DNA of 64,000 nucleotides from Aeromicrobium sp. Sec7.5 (GCF_036867135.1 NZ_JBAJIJ010000001.1:2577784-2641783), one strand, 5' to 3'; shown: positions 1-8,141, counted from the first letter of the stretch. A program made the numbers and translations. The notes: generated from the sequence alone by a model not told the origin.

Positions 1-161
1 GCGCCCTGGCCGAGGGCTGGCGCTTCCAGCGCGACACCGCGGCCTACGCGGCGCTGTACGGCGACCCGAGCACGTCCTTCCCCGACTGGAGGCCGCGTCC
101 GGTCAAGCTCGACCTGCTGCAGCAGCAGCTCGACGCCGCCCAGCGCTACCGCGACATGTGA
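1..161 (+). CDS. C-terminal fragment of an unidentified protein
   Basis: The window opens inside a gene. The frame starting at base 3 runs 52 codons to a TGA at 159-161. The visible tail has an aromatic N-terminal half (GWRFQRDTAAYAALYG) and a polar helical end rich in Leu and Gln (LDLLQQQLDAAQRYRDM). Codon use is strongly GC3-biased like the rest of the window, so it is a real coding end. No family can be named from this fragment. The repeat cluster at 206-388 follows directly. Confidence 0.55.
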   Translation, partial: ALAEGWRFQRDTAAYAALYGDPSTSFPDWRPRPVKLDLLQQQLDAAQRYRDM

Positions 162-205
162 CGGGTAGCCGGTGGCGCTCTCGCGCCGCCGGCGGCCGCG
201 GGCGG

Positions 206-388
206 AGCCCCGCCCCTTGAGGTGCGACGAGGAACGAGGAGCCTCGAAAGGGGTACCGCCACCCACAACCTGACCAAGGCTTCGAGGCTCGTCGCTGAAG
301 CTCCTCACACCTCAACCACCGGGCGGGCGGGCCAAGCCCCGCCCCTTGAGGTGCGACGAGGAACGAGGAGCCTCGAAAGGGGTACCGC
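206..388. repeat. Three-copy palindromic intergenic repeat cluster
   Basis: A 54-bp unit occurs twice in direct orientation and is identical over its length (206-259 and 335-388). Its core reads TTGAGGTGCGACGAGGAACG and ends in AGCCTCGAAAGGGGTACC. Between them, 281-320 carries a diverged inverted version (TTCGAGGCTCGTCGCTGAAG, then CTCCTCACACCTCAACC). The units can pair with each other as hairpins. No ORF of note is present. The layout resembles REP/BIME-type extragenic repeats common in actinobacteria. The spacers are too few and too uneven for CRISPR. Confidence 0.7.
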
Positions 389-447
389 AACCCACCGAGG
401 GCCCCGTCGCAGGCTCCTCCCACATCCACAACGCCCCATCACGCACC

Positions 448-480
448 AACGCCCCCCAGCAGAGAACGCTGAGGGGCGTT
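448..480 (-). terminator. Hairpin terminator downstream of tRNA-Tyr
   Basis: A 13-bp stem (448-460 with 468-480, one G-T pair) closes a 7-base loop, 11 bases past the 3' end of the minus-strand tRNA gene. No U-tract follows, as is usual at this GC content. It also separates the tRNA from the repeat cluster. Confidence 0.6.
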
Positions 481-490
481 GGCACGGACG

Positions 491-572
491 TGGCAGGTAG
501 AGGATTTGAACCTCTGAAGTCGATGACGGCTGATTTACAGTCAGCTCCCTTTGGCCGCTCGGGCAACCTGCC
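491..572 (-). tRNA. tRNA-Tyr (GTA anticodon)
   Basis: Read on the minus strand, the 82-base sequence starts GGCAGGTTGCCCGAGCGG. It has the anticodon loop CTGTAAA with anticodon GTA, a long variable arm as expected of a bacterial tRNA-Tyr, a T-arm containing GGTTCAAATCC, and a closing acceptor strand CTGCC plus discriminator A. The 3' CCA is not encoded. It stands alone, divergent from yajQ. Confidence 0.95.
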
Positions 573-624
573 TCGCGCGCCGCCCGAACTGCAGGCGACG
601 GAGAGAGAGCCTACCCCACGCGGC

Positions 625-630
625 TAGGCT
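625..630 (+). promoter_or_regulatory. -10 element for yajQ
   Basis: TAGGCT lies 37 bases before the yajQ start codon. A conventional Shine-Dalgarno (GAGGAG, 656-661) lies between them, so this gene has a short leader, unlike the leaderless genes elsewhere in the window. No convincing -35 hexamer is visible. Confidence 0.4.
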
Positions 631-667
631 GATCGAATCCAGATCCACCCCTCCCGAGGAGACGCAG

Positions 668-1159
668 ATGGCCGACTCGTCGTTCGACATCGTCAGCAAG
701 TTCGACCGCCAGGAGGCCGACAACGCCCTCAACCAGGCGGTCAAGGAGATCGGCCAGCGGTACGACTTCAAGAACACCGGCGCCACGATCGAGTGGAAGG
801 GCGAGCAGGGGATCGAGGTCACGGCCAACGCCGAGGAGCGGGCCCTGGCGGTGCTCGAGGTCTTCAAGGAGAAGCTCATCAAGCGCGGCATCAGCCTCAA
901 GGCGCTCGAGACCGACGACCCGCGACAGAGCGGCAAGGACGTCAAGCTCAACGGCACCTTCAGCGACGGCATCACGACCGAGCAGGCCAAGAAGGTCAGC
1001 AAGATCATCCGCGACGAGGGTCCCAAGGGCGCCAAGGTGCAGATCCAGGGCGACGAGCTGCGCGTCACGAGCAAGAAGCGCGACGACCTGCAGGAGATCA
1101 TCGCGCTCGTGAAGGCCGCCGACCTCGACTTCCCGGTGCAGTTCGTCAACTACCGCTGA
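668..1159 (+). CDS. yajQ: YajQ family cyclic di-GMP-binding protein
   Basis: This 163-residue protein matches the UPF0234/YajQ family along its full length. It has the typical opening [20 protein letters not shown], the central YDFK segment and the ending FPVQFVNYR. Family members are two-RRM-like-fold cytoplasmic proteins. Some bind cyclic di-GMP and act with transcription factors, and others bind nucleic acid or nucleotide. The ATG at 668 is chosen because it has GAGGAG upstream and gives the family's N-terminus; the frame extends further upstream without support. It is monocistronic, with strong hairpins after it. The ligand in this organism cannot be read from sequence. Confidence 0.92.
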   Translation: MADSSFDIVSKFDRQEADNALNQAVKEIGQRYDFKNTGATIEWKGEQGIEVTANAEERALAVLEVFKEKLIKRGISLKALETDDPRQSGKDVKLNGTFSDGITTEQAKKVSKIIRDEGPKGAKVQIQGDELRVTSKKRDDLQEIIALVKAADLDFPVQFVNYR

Positions 1160-1163
1160 CTCG

Positions 1164-1234
1164 TGCGTGAGCGGGCGGAGGCGTCCCACCGCTCACGCAG
1201 GAACGGAGGGGAGCCGCGGCTCCCCTCCGTTCCT
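1164..1234. terminator. Tandem bidirectional terminator hairpins
   Basis: There are two inverted repeats between convergent genes. TGCGTGAGCGG at 1164-1174 pairs with 1189-1199. A perfect palindrome with 18-bp arms (AGGAACGGAGGGGAGCCG and its complement) spans 1199-1234. Either can end transcription of yajQ (+) or of the surface-protein gene (-). Confidence 0.65.
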
Positions 1235-1248
1235 GCGTGCTCAGCGGA

Positions 1249-2892
1249 TCAGCGGGTGCCACCTCGCAGCAGCTTCCCGGCGAACGCCACCGCGTCGCGC
1301 AGGCGACCGACGGGCGATCCGTGGTGCTGCGGGGCGGCCGCTCCACCCGCCATCGGACGGGGTCCGGGGCCGACCAGCGAGTAGCTGATCACACCGGAGT
1401 CCGTCCAGTGCATCGTCGGCCGGCGACGCATGAGCAGCAGCACGCCGGCCGCCGTCAGGGGACCGGCCACGAGCAGCATCCACAGCGGACCGGCTCCCGT
1501 GCTGGGGAGCAGCCCGGAGACCGCCGCGGGTGAGGCAACGGGGGGCGTCGGGAGACCGCCGCCGGAGCCGACCGTGACGACCACCGGAGGGGTGCCGCCG
1601 CCGGAACCGAGGTCGTCACAGACCGGGCCCGTCAGCTGCGCGGGGACCGTGATCGGGAAAGAGGCCTGACCAACCAGGTCGAAGCCCACCTCGGCCACCG
1701 CGGTCACGACGTAGTCGCCCGGTCCGCTTCCCAGCGGGTTCGAGGAGTAGAGCACTCCGGCCGTGGTCGGAAGCACCAGCGTGCCGGCGACGGCACACGT
1801 GGCCGGCGTCGCCGTCGGCGGCTCCGCGATCACCTCGGCGTCCGGCACGATCGGCGCTAGACAGTCATCGACCGTCGGCTCCGGGTCGGCCGGGGACAGG
1901 GCCACCACGACGGAACGCTCCTGCGCGTCCTGGAACACGTCGCCCACCTGCGGGTCGACCGGCGAACCGGGCAGGGCGTTGACGCTGACCTCGATCGGGT
2001 TCTTGCCCGCCTTCAGCACCTCGTCGACGCCGGGCTGACCGACGTACTTGCAGACGAACACCTTCTTGACCGGATCCGGGGGGACCGGACACGCGACCGG
2101 GCCGCTGAGCTGTGGATCCACGGTCACGACGAACGGCACGGCGACCGTGGGGTCGAGGACGAAGTTCGCGAGGGCGGTCGGCGTCACGGTGTACGTGCCG
2201 GGCGCACCGGTGAACGCTGGATCGACGGTGTACGTGACACCCGTCGTGATGGGGAGGGTCAGCGTGCCGGGCTCGTCACACGTGGGAGCGCTGACGATGG
2301 GGGGCTCGGGTGCGACGACCGTGGCCACCGCAGCCAAGGGACAGGCGGCAGCGGTCGGCGCCGGACCGCCGTCGTCGATCGCCACGACGTAGGAACGGTC
2401 CTGGCCGTCCGCGAAGAAGTTGCCGACGGCCGCGCCGCCGGTCGAGGCCGAGCTGACGCTGATGGGCTGCTTGCCGGCCTTGAGCCGCTCGTCCACGCCC
2501 GGCTGTCCGACGTACTTGCAGACGAACACCTTCTCCGGGGGCGCCGCAGCGACGACGAAGCCGTCTCCACCTTCGGCCGCCACCTTCTGGGCGACGGGCG
2601 CCGGGGACGGTGCCGCGGCTGCCTGGTCCTCGACCACGGTCGCCGGCTCCGACGCGGCCGCGGGCGCCTCCTCCGCGACGGACGGGGCGGGCGCGGTGGT
2701 CTCTGGAGTCTCGGCGAGCTCGACGACCGCGTCGTCGGCCTCGGCCGGGGCCGGCGACGACGAGGTGTCGAGCTCGAAGGACTCACCGGTGGCCGGCTCA
2801 ACCTCGCCCTCGGCACCGACGGCGGCGTTCGCCGGGTAGCCCAGGAGCACGCTCCCGAGCAACAGCAACAGCACGACCAACAGTCTCTTCAT
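1249..2892 (-). CDS. LPXTG-type surface protein with duplicated Cys-containing repeat
   Basis: A 547-residue secreted, probably sortase-anchored protein. Residues 1-23 form a signal peptide (MKRLLVVLLLLLGSVLLG, cleavage near ANA). Residues 25-120 are a Pro/Ala/Glu-rich stalk. Two repeats begin with KVFVCKYVGQPGVDE at about 121 and 277, each followed by a PEPP/PATC-type segment with paired Cys. A Gly/Pro linker leads to LPSTG at 462-466, a hydrophobic helix and MRRRP. Unusually, about 55 further residues follow the basic stop-transfer signal. The ATG has GGAG upstream. The ligand or adhesive role is unknown, and no sortase gene is present in the window. Confidence 0.8.
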   Translation of the reverse strand: MKRLLVVLLLLLGSVLLGYPANAAVGAEGEVEPATGESFELDTSSSPAPAEADDAVVELAETPETTAPAPSVAEEAPAAASEPATVVEDQAAAAPSPAPVAQKVAAEGGDGFVVAAAPPEKVFVCKYVGQPGVDERLKAGKQPISVSSASTGGAAVGNFFADGQDRSYVVAIDDGGPAPTAAACPLAAVATVVAPEPPIVSAPTCDEPGTLTLPITTGVTYTVDPAFTGAPGTYTVTPTALANFVLDPTVAVPFVVTVDPQLSGPVACPVPPDPVKKVFVCKYVGQPGVDEVLKAGKNPIEVSVNALPGSPVDPQVGDVFQDAQERSVVVALSPADPEPTVDDCLAPIVPDAEVIAEPPTATPATCAVAGTLVLPTTAGVLYSSNPLGSGPGDYVVTAVAEVGFDLVGQASFPITVPAQLTGPVCDDLGSGGGTPPVVVTVGSGGGLPTPPVASPAAVSGLLPSTGAGPLWMLLVAGPLTAAGVLLLMRRRPTMHWTDSGVISYSLVGPGPRPMAGGAAAPQHHGSPVGRLRDAVAFAGKLLRGGTR

Positions 2893-3121
2893 GGCATTCT
2901 CCGGCTCACGCAGGTGACCAGGCGGCGGTCGATCGAGTCCCCGGGGGTGGGGCTCCGCGCGTCCATTTCGCCGAAGGTGCAGGGTGCACGTTCTACAGGG
3001 AGAACTGCGCCGGGCCCCTCTGCGTTACGAAACCACCGATATTGGCCTCGCGACGCGTCTCACTTTTGGTGGTCCAGGCGTGGATCCGCCGCCGGACCTG
3101 CGCCGTCCGGGTGCCCCACAC

Positions 3122-3169
3122 CACGCCCGCCGGGCCCCGACCGCAGATGGTCGGGGCCCGGCGGGCGTG
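3122..3169 (-). terminator. Strong hairpin terminator after the DHA2 transporter gene
   Basis: A perfect 21-bp stem (3122-3142 with 3149-3169) closes the 6-base loop GCAGAT. It begins 18 bases past the stop of the minus-strand transporter gene. The remaining 2893-3121 upstream of the surface-protein gene shows only a small palindrome (GTGCAGGGTGCAC, 2977-2989) and no clear promoter. Confidence 0.75.
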
Positions 3170-3186
3170 CTCGGATCGGGGCGGAG

Positions 3187-4773
3187 TCAGTGCAGCATGA
3201 TCGGCGCTGCGGCCGCGTCCTCGGCGTCCAGCATCGCCGACTCCTCCCGTTTGCGCGGCAGGAACAGCGCCGGGACGATCGCGACGAGCACGAGCGCCAG
3301 GGCGACCATGAAGGTCGACGAGAACGCATCGGCAGCGAACGACAGACCCCGCTGGATCACGTCACCGGGCAGACCGAGCTGGTCGAGCAGGCCTGGCTGC
3401 ATCTGCGTCGCGATCGCGACCCCCGCCTCCGTGAGCGGCTCACCGTTGTCGTCGACGGCACCCTGGATCGTGGGCGAGGCCTGGATGCTGTTGGTCAGGA
3501 TGACCGAGAGCACCGCGGCGCCGACCGAGCTGCCGACCTGCTGCACGATGTTGACCAGCGTCGACCCCCGGGCCACCTCGTGGTTGGTCAGCGTCTTGAG
3601 CGCCGAGGTCATGATCGGCATCATCGTGCCGCCCATGCCCAGGCCCATGACGAACAGCGCGCTGCCGAGGAGCCAGTAGGACGTCTCGGCGCCCAGCATC
3701 GTGAACGGGACGAAGCCGGCCGCGATCAGGAGCATGAAGAACGGCACCGTGCGACCGACCGGGATCTTGTCGGCCATGAATCCGGCGACCGGCATCATGA
3801 TCATCGCGCCGAGTCCCTGCGGGGCGATCAGCAGACCGGCCATGAGGGTGGTCTCCCCGCGCACCTGCAGGAAGTAGCTCGGGAAGAGCAGACCGGCGCC
3901 CATGAAGGCCACGATGAAGACGAACATCGTGACGACCGCGACCGTGAGCCGGCGGTTTGCGAAGAGGCGCAGGTCGATCAGCGGGTGCTCCGGGCGGAAC
4001 GCATGGAACACGAACGCCGTGATCAGCAGCAGGCCGATCGTGACCGACACCCAGACGCGCGGGCCGAGGTGCACGCCGTTGCCGCCCTCGGCGATCGAGG
4101 AGACACCGAACAGGAACGCCGCGAGGCCGGGCGAGAGCAGCAGCATGCCCATGAGGTCGAACGACTCGGAGCTGGTCGCGGTGTCCTTCGGCAGGACCCG
4201 CATCGCCACGATGATCGCGATGATGCCGATCGGCAGGTTGATCAGGAAGATCCAATGCCAGCTGAACTGGTCGATGAGGTAGCCGCCGAGGATCGGGCCG
4301 CTGATCGGACCGAGCAGCATCGGGACACCGAGCACGGCCATGAGGCGACCGATGCGCTCCGGGCCCGCGGCGCGGGTCAGGATCGTCATGCCGAGCGGCA
4401 TCAGCATGCCGCCGCCGAGACCCTGCAGCACCCGGAACGCGATGAGCATCTCGATCGAGTCGGCCGCGGCGCACAGCACCGAGCCAGCGGTGAAGAGCAC
4501 CAGCGCCGCGATGTAGAGGCGCTTGGTGCCGAAGCGGTCGGCGGCCCACCCCGTGGCGGGGATGACGGTGGCCAGGGCCAGCGTGTAGCCGGTCATGGTC
4601 CACGCGACCGTCGCGAGCGTCGTATCGAAGACGTTCGCGAAGGTCGGCAGGGCCACGCTCACGACGGTGATGTCGAGGATCGACATGATGGCGCCCAGCA
4701 CGACGACGCCGGCGACCTTGAGCACCGGCCCGTCGAGCTTGTCGGGCGCTGCGGGTGCGGTGGAGGCACTCAT
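3187..4773 (-). CDS. DHA2-family (EmrB/QacA-type) MFS multidrug transporter
   Basis: A 528-residue, 14-helix major facilitator of the drug:H+ antiporter 2 group. Early residues carry the family motif LDITVVSVALP (helix 1), and the helix 2-3 loop has GWAADRFGTKRLY (motif A). Helix 5 has the antiporter motif C pattern VLGVPMLLGPISGPILGGYL. The ATG at 4773 lies 4 bases past the stop of the MarR gene, with AGGAAG inside the end of that gene, so the two are translationally linked. The pairing with a MarR repressor suggests inducible efflux of a toxic compound. The substrate is unknown. The C-terminal tail is acidic and cytoplasmic. Confidence 0.9.
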   Translation of the reverse strand: MSASTAPAAPDKLDGPVLKVAGVVVLGAIMSILDITVVSVALPTFANVFDTTLATVAWTMTGYTLALATVIPATGWAADRFGTKRLYIAALVLFTAGSVLCAAADSIEMLIAFRVLQGLGGGMLMPLGMTILTRAAGPERIGRLMAVLGVPMLLGPISGPILGGYLIDQFSWHWIFLINLPIGIIAIIVAMRVLPKDTATSSESFDLMGMLLLSPGLAAFLFGVSSIAEGGNGVHLGPRVWVSVTIGLLLITAFVFHAFRPEHPLIDLRLFANRRLTVAVVTMFVFIVAFMGAGLLFPSYFLQVRGETTLMAGLLIAPQGLGAMIMMPVAGFMADKIPVGRTVPFFMLLIAAGFVPFTMLGAETSYWLLGSALFVMGLGMGGTMMPIMTSALKTLTNHEVARGSTLVNIVQQVGSSVGAAVLSVILTNSIQASPTIQGAVDDNGEPLTEAGVAIATQMQPGLLDQLGLPGDVIQRGLSFAADAFSSTFMVALALVLVAIVPALFLPRKREESAMLDAEDAAAAPIMLH

Positions 4774-4777
4774 GCAG

Positions 4778-5236
4778 TCACTTCTTCCTGGTGGGTCGCA
4801 GGTGGTCGCCTGCGAGGATCGGATCCAGTGCCGCGGACAGCCGGGCGCACAGGTCAGGGGGGATCTGGTCGACCACGTCACGCAGCGCCTGGGCCTTCTG
4901 CTTCCCGTGCGCATCGGCGAGCTCCAGGCCCCGCGGGGCCAGCGAGACGAGCTTGACGCGGCGGTCGGACTCGCTCTCGCGACGCTCGACGACCGACAGC
5001 TTCACGAGCCGGTCGATCACCCGACCCTCGGCCGCGACCGAGATGCCGACCTGCTCGGCGATCGCCGAGATGGGCAGCGCCTCGGGAGCGCACGCCAGCA
5101 GGAAGACGGTCTTGGCCTGGTTGATCGTGAGGTCGAGCTCGGCGGCGACGTCGTTCGTGCGCGAGTGCATGACGCCCATGACCTGCTGCAGGAAGTCCTG
5201 CAGCTGGTCGTAGAGCACGTCGGACGAGGTGGACAC
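4778..5236 (-). CDS. MarR family transcriptional regulator
   Basis: A winged-helix MarR protein of 152 residues when started at the GTG at 5234-5236. The HTH region reads LPISAIAEQVGISVAAEGRVIDRLVKLSVV, followed by the wing RRESESDRRVKLVSLAPRG. An ATG 30 bases upstream would lengthen it to 162 residues, but that codon sits inside a 25-bp palindrome. The -10 box TAGTAT (5245-5250) ends only 8 bases before the GTG, so the transcript would start at or next to the GTG. It forms an operon with the downstream DHA2 transporter and very likely represses both genes. The inducing ligand is unknown. Confidence 0.85.
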   Translation of the reverse strand: MSTSSDVLYDQLQDFLQQVMGVMHSRTNDVAAELDLTINQAKTVFLLACAPEALPISAIAEQVGISVAAEGRVIDRLVKLSVVERRESESDRRVKLVSLAPRGLELADAHGKQKAQALRDVVDQIPPDLCARLSAALDPILAGDHLRPTRKK

Positions 5237-5244
5237 GACTCGAG

Positions 5245-5276
5245 ATACTAACCGATCGGCAACCATTGCCGATCGG
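5245..5276 (-). promoter_or_regulatory. MarR promoter and palindromic operator
   Basis: Two 11-bp arms (CCGATCGGCAA at 5252-5262 and its complement at 5266-5276) flank a 3-base centre. The palindrome lies directly upstream of TAGTAT (5245-5250, minus strand) and covers the -35 position. The spacing fits a dimeric MarR protein blocking its own promoter. Confidence 0.6.
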
Positions 5277-5349
5277 CAGGCGACTGTGACATGCCTCGCA
5301 CCGCCACTCCCGAGCGCCCCGCGATTTCAGGCAAGGCGCCCTCGGCCCG

Positions 5350-5355
5350 TAGAAT
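5350..5355 (+). promoter_or_regulatory. -10 element for typA
   Basis: TAGAAT lies about 67 bases upstream of the typA start codon. It is close to the actinobacterial SigA -10 consensus. No clear -35 is seen. Confidence 0.4.
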
Positions 5356-5422
5356 CGCCGAGGCGCACCTGCGCCCCTACCTCGGCTCCGCGCCGCCTCC
5401 TTCTCCAGACTCGGATCTCTGC

Positions 5423-7303
5423 ATGCCCATTCGCCATGACCTGCGCAACGTCGCGATCGTCGCCCACGTCGACCACGGCAAGACCACGTTGGTCGACGCC
5501 ATGCTCCAGCAGCAGGGCAACTACGACGAGCACCACCAGCTCGCCGAGCGCGCGATGGACTCCGGCGACCTCGAGCGCGAGAAGGGCATCACGATCCTCG
5601 CGAAGAACACCGCGGTCCGTTACAACGGCCCGGGCGCCCCGGAGGGCGGCGTCACGATCAACATCATCGACACCCCCGGTCACGCCGACTTCGGTGGCGA
5701 GGTCGAGCGCGGCCTCTCGATGGTCGACGCCGTCGTGCTGCTGGTCGACGCCTCCGAGGGTCCGCTCCCCCAGACCCGCTTCGTCCTGCGCAAGGCCCTC
5801 GCGGCCAAGATGCCGGTCATCCTCGTCGTCAACAAGGTCGACCGTCCCGACTCGCGCATCGCGGAGGTCGTCGACGAGACCTACGAGCTGTTCCTCGACC
5901 TGTTGCCCGAGGACGCCGGCGACGACGCCCTCGACTTCCCCGTCGTGTACGCGTCGGCCAAGGCCGGGCGCGCCTCGACGAACAAGCCCGACGACGGCGG
6001 CCTGCCCGACTCCGAGAACCTGATTCCGCTGTTCCAGACGATCATGGACGCCGTCCCGGCCCCGGAGTACACCGAGGGCGCACCGCTGCAGGCGCACGTC
6101 ACGAACCTCGACTCCTCGCCGTTCCTCGGTCGCCTGGCGCTCGTCCGCGTCAAGGAGGGTGAGCTCAAGAAGGGTCAGCAGGTCGCGTGGATCAAGCGCG
6201 ACGGCTCGATCGAGCGCACCAAGATCACCGAGCTCCTCGTGACCGAGGCGCTCGAGCGCAAGCCCGGCGAGAAGGCCGGCCCCGGCGACATCGTGGCCAT
6301 CGCGGGCATGTCGACCATCACGATCGGCGAGACGCTGGCCGACCCCGACAACCCCGTCGCCCTGCCGCTCATCCATGTCGACGAGCCGGCCATCTCGATG
6401 ACGATCGGCACGAACACCTCGCCGCTCGCGGGTCGCGAGAAGGGCACCAAGGTCACGGCGCGCCTCGTGAAGGACCGCCTCGAGTCGGAGCTGATCGGCA
6501 ACGTCTCGATCAAGGTGCTCCCGACCGAGCGACCGGACGCGTGGGAGGTCCACGGCCGTGGCGAGCTGGCCCTGGCCATCCTCGTCGAGCAGATGCGTCG
6601 TGAGGGCTACGAGCTCACGGTCGGCAAGCCGCAGGTCGTGACGCGCGAGGTCGACGGCAAGATCCACGAGCCCGTCGAGCGTCTGACGATCGACTGCCCC
6701 GAGGACTACCTCGGCACGATCACGCAGCTGCTCGCCGTCCGCCGCGGCCGCATGGAGCAGATGGTCAACCACGGCACCGGCTGGGTCCGGATGGAGTTCC
6801 TCGTGCCCGCCCGTGGCCTGATCGGCTTCCGCACCGAGTTCCTCACCGACACCCGCGGCACGGGCATCGCCCACCACGTCTTCGAGGGCTACGAGCCGTG
6901 GGCCGGCGACATCTCGACGCGACCGTCGGGCTCGCTCGTCGCCGACCGCGCCGGCGCCGTCACGTCGTTCGCGATGACCAACCTGCAGGAGCGCGGCACC
7001 CTGTTCGTCGACCCCGCCACCGAGGTGTACGAGGGCATGATCGTCGGCGAGAACTCGCGCGACGACGACATGGACGTCAACATCACCAAGGAGAAGGCGC
7101 AGACCAACATCCGGTCGGCGACCTCGGACAACTTCGAGAAGGTCATCCCGCCGAAGAAGCTGTCGCTCGAGCAGTCGCTGGAGTTCTGCCGCGAGGACGA
7201 GTGCGTCGAGCTGACGCCCACGCACGTGCGCATCCGCAAGGTCGTGCTCAACCAGTCCGAGCGCGCCCGCTCCGCCAAGGCGCGTCGCTCCGGCCGCAGC
7301 TGA
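5423..7303 (+). CDS. typA: Ribosome-associated translational GTPase TypA/BipA
   Basis: This 626-residue TypA/BipA has the expected length and domain order. The GTPase domain contains AHVDHGKT (G1, residues 14-21), the G2 region EKGITI, DTPGH (G3, 83-87) and NKVD (G4, 137-140). EF-G-like domains II, III and V and the BipA-specific C-terminal domain follow. The ATG at 5423 begins [19 protein letters not shown]; the frame is open upstream but lacks family similarity. TypA acts on 70S or 50S particles, supporting ribosome assembly and growth under cold or stress. A basic tail ([10 protein letters not shown]) ends the protein. It is monocistronic. Confidence 0.95.
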   Translation: MPIRHDLRNVAIVAHVDHGKTTLVDAMLQQQGNYDEHHQLAERAMDSGDLEREKGITILAKNTAVRYNGPGAPEGGVTINIIDTPGHADFGGEVERGLSMVDAVVLLVDASEGPLPQTRFVLRKALAAKMPVILVVNKVDRPDSRIAEVVDETYELFLDLLPEDAGDDALDFPVVYASAKAGRASTNKPDDGGLPDSENLIPLFQTIMDAVPAPEYTEGAPLQAHVTNLDSSPFLGRLALVRVKEGELKKGQQVAWIKRDGSIERTKITELLVTEALERKPGEKAGPGDIVAIAGMSTITIGETLADPDNPVALPLIHVDEPAISMTIGTNTSPLAGREKGTKVTARLVKDRLESELIGNVSIKVLPTERPDAWEVHGRGELALAILVEQMRREGYELTVGKPQVVTREVDGKIHEPVERLTIDCPEDYLGTITQLLAVRRGRMEQMVNHGTGWVRMEFLVPARGLIGFRTEFLTDTRGTGIAHHVFEGYEPWAGDISTRPSGSLVADRAGAVTSFAMTNLQERGTLFVDPATEVYEGMIVGENSRDDDMDVNITKEKAQTNIRSATSDNFEKVIPPKKLSLEQSLEFCREDECVELTPTHVRIRKVVLNQSERARSAKARRSGRS

Positions 7304-7316
7304 CCCCCGCCCCGCA

Positions 7317-7399
7317 CGGGCGGTGAGCTAGCCGTCACCTCCGTCGCACGACGGTGAGCCTGCCGTCACCTCGGTCTCGAGCGTGACGGCAGGCTCACC
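7317..7399. repeat. Left palindrome array flanking the DUF559 gene
   Basis: Three copies of an 18-bp motif. Copy A is GGTGAGCTAGCCGTCACC at 7322-7339, and copy B is GGTGAGCCTGCCGTCACC at 7353-7370. Copy C is inverted, with 17 bases at 7383-7399. B and C form a hairpin. With its flank CGGGC, copy A (7317-7339) is a 23-bp perfect inverted match to the outermost copy on the other side of the gene (8116-8138). Copy C contains the stop codon of the enclosed gene. As it lies between convergent genes, it may also serve as a terminator. Confidence 0.75.
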
Positions 7400-8072
7400 G
7401 CTGGGTGGAGATGGGACGCGAGAGCGCCTGCCACCGGAGGCCGAAGGTCGGTGCCGGGCCCGCGTACCCGCGGTCGCGCAAGCGCTGGAGGATGAGGAGC
7501 ACGACAGCCCTGGGGTTGCGCAGCATCTCGGCCGTGACCTGGACGTACTCGTAGCCCGCGGCCCGGAGGTCGGCGTAGCGCTGCACGTCTCGGGCGAACT
7601 GGCGCGAGTCGCGGTGGTGCTGGCGACCCTCGTACTCGACGACGAGTCGGTACTCCTCGAACAGCAGGTCGACGATCGCGATCTGGCGACCTCTCTCGAC
7701 AATGGCGGCGTTGACCAGCGGCCGCGGCAGACCACCGGCGCGGCACCACGAACGCAGGCGGCTCTCCTGGGGCGAGGCGGACCGCGGGTCCAGTTCCCTG
7801 ACGACACGACGCGTCTGCAGTGCCCCCGATCTCCAGAGGTGAAGCTGGATCGTCTCGGAGATCTCCGCGACCGTGGCGTGCCCGCCATGGAGCAGCCCGT
7901 CGCCGCGTGCGACGCACTTGAGGTGCGGGGCGTCGGCACACGTCTGGATCCAGGCGGCGGCGGGACGAACTCCGTCCGGCGTGCAGGGCGGCAGCGCCTT
8001 GGTCCGGTGCAGTGGACGGCCGAGCTCTGTGGACCAGGCCGGCCCAGCGTTGACCGGTGAGCCTGCCGTCAC
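7395..8072 (-). CDS. DUF559 (Vsr-fold) endonuclease-like protein, N-terminally shortened
   Basis: A 225-residue protein whose C-terminal half is a DUF559/Vsr-like nuclease fold. It has the entry ESRLRSWCRAGGLP, the core acidic strand IAIVDLLFEEYRLVVEYEGR, then QHHRDSRQFARDVQRYADLR and a closing Tyr/Val strand. Actinobacterial relatives normally carry about 80-100 more N-terminal residues with an AbiEi-like winged helix. Here that part is missing and the GTG start lies inside an 18-bp repeat (8056-8073). The stop codon also lies inside a repeat copy. No promoter or Shine-Dalgarno is evident. It may be a truncated relic or a compact cassette gene. Its function in this organism is not established. 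Confidence 0.6.
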   Translation of the reverse strand: MTAGSPVNAGPAWSTELGRPLHRTKALPPCTPDGVRPAAAWIQTCADAPHLKCVARGDGLLHGGHATVAEISETIQLHLWRSGALQTRRVVRELDPRSASPQESRLRSWCRAGGLPRPLVNAAIVERGRQIAIVDLLFEEYRLVVEYEGRQHHRDSRQFARDVQRYADLRAAGYEYVQVTAEMLRNPRAVVLLILQRLRDRGYAGPAPTFGLRWQALSRPISTQR

Positions 8073-8138
8073 CTTCGGCGGACGAGTGACGGCAACCTCA
8101 CCACTCCTGCGCAGCGGTGACGGCTAGCTCACCGCCCG
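8056..8138. repeat. Right palindrome array flanking the DUF559 gene
   Basis: Three copies mirror the left array. Copy D is GGTGAGCCTGCCGTCACC at 8056-8073, identical to copy B. Copy E is inverted at 8086-8102 (GTGACGGCAACCTCACC). Copy F at 8116-8133 is the exact inverse of copy A. D pairs with E or F. The array also lies just past the stop of the next minus-strand gene (8142), where it could terminate transcription. Confidence 0.75.
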
Positions 8139-8141
8139 GGG

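Noticed and set aside
206..388. CRISPR array
   Set aside because: There are only two identical units, 75 bases apart, with an inverted unit between and no cas genes anywhere in the window.
2914..4956. A 680-codon plus-strand open frame opposite the DHA2 transporter
   Set aside because: It is a high-GC antisense shadow: low-complexity Arg/Asp/His composition and no domain, while the minus strand encodes a clear 14-helix transporter.
5327..7225. A 632-codon minus-strand open frame opposite typA
   Set aside because: It mirrors the conserved TypA codons; no ribosome site or motif supports it.
7328..7939. Alternative 203-codon minus-strand frame over the DUF559 gene
   Set aside because: It has Arg/Ser-rich shadow composition, whereas the other frame carries the Vsr-like nuclease core.
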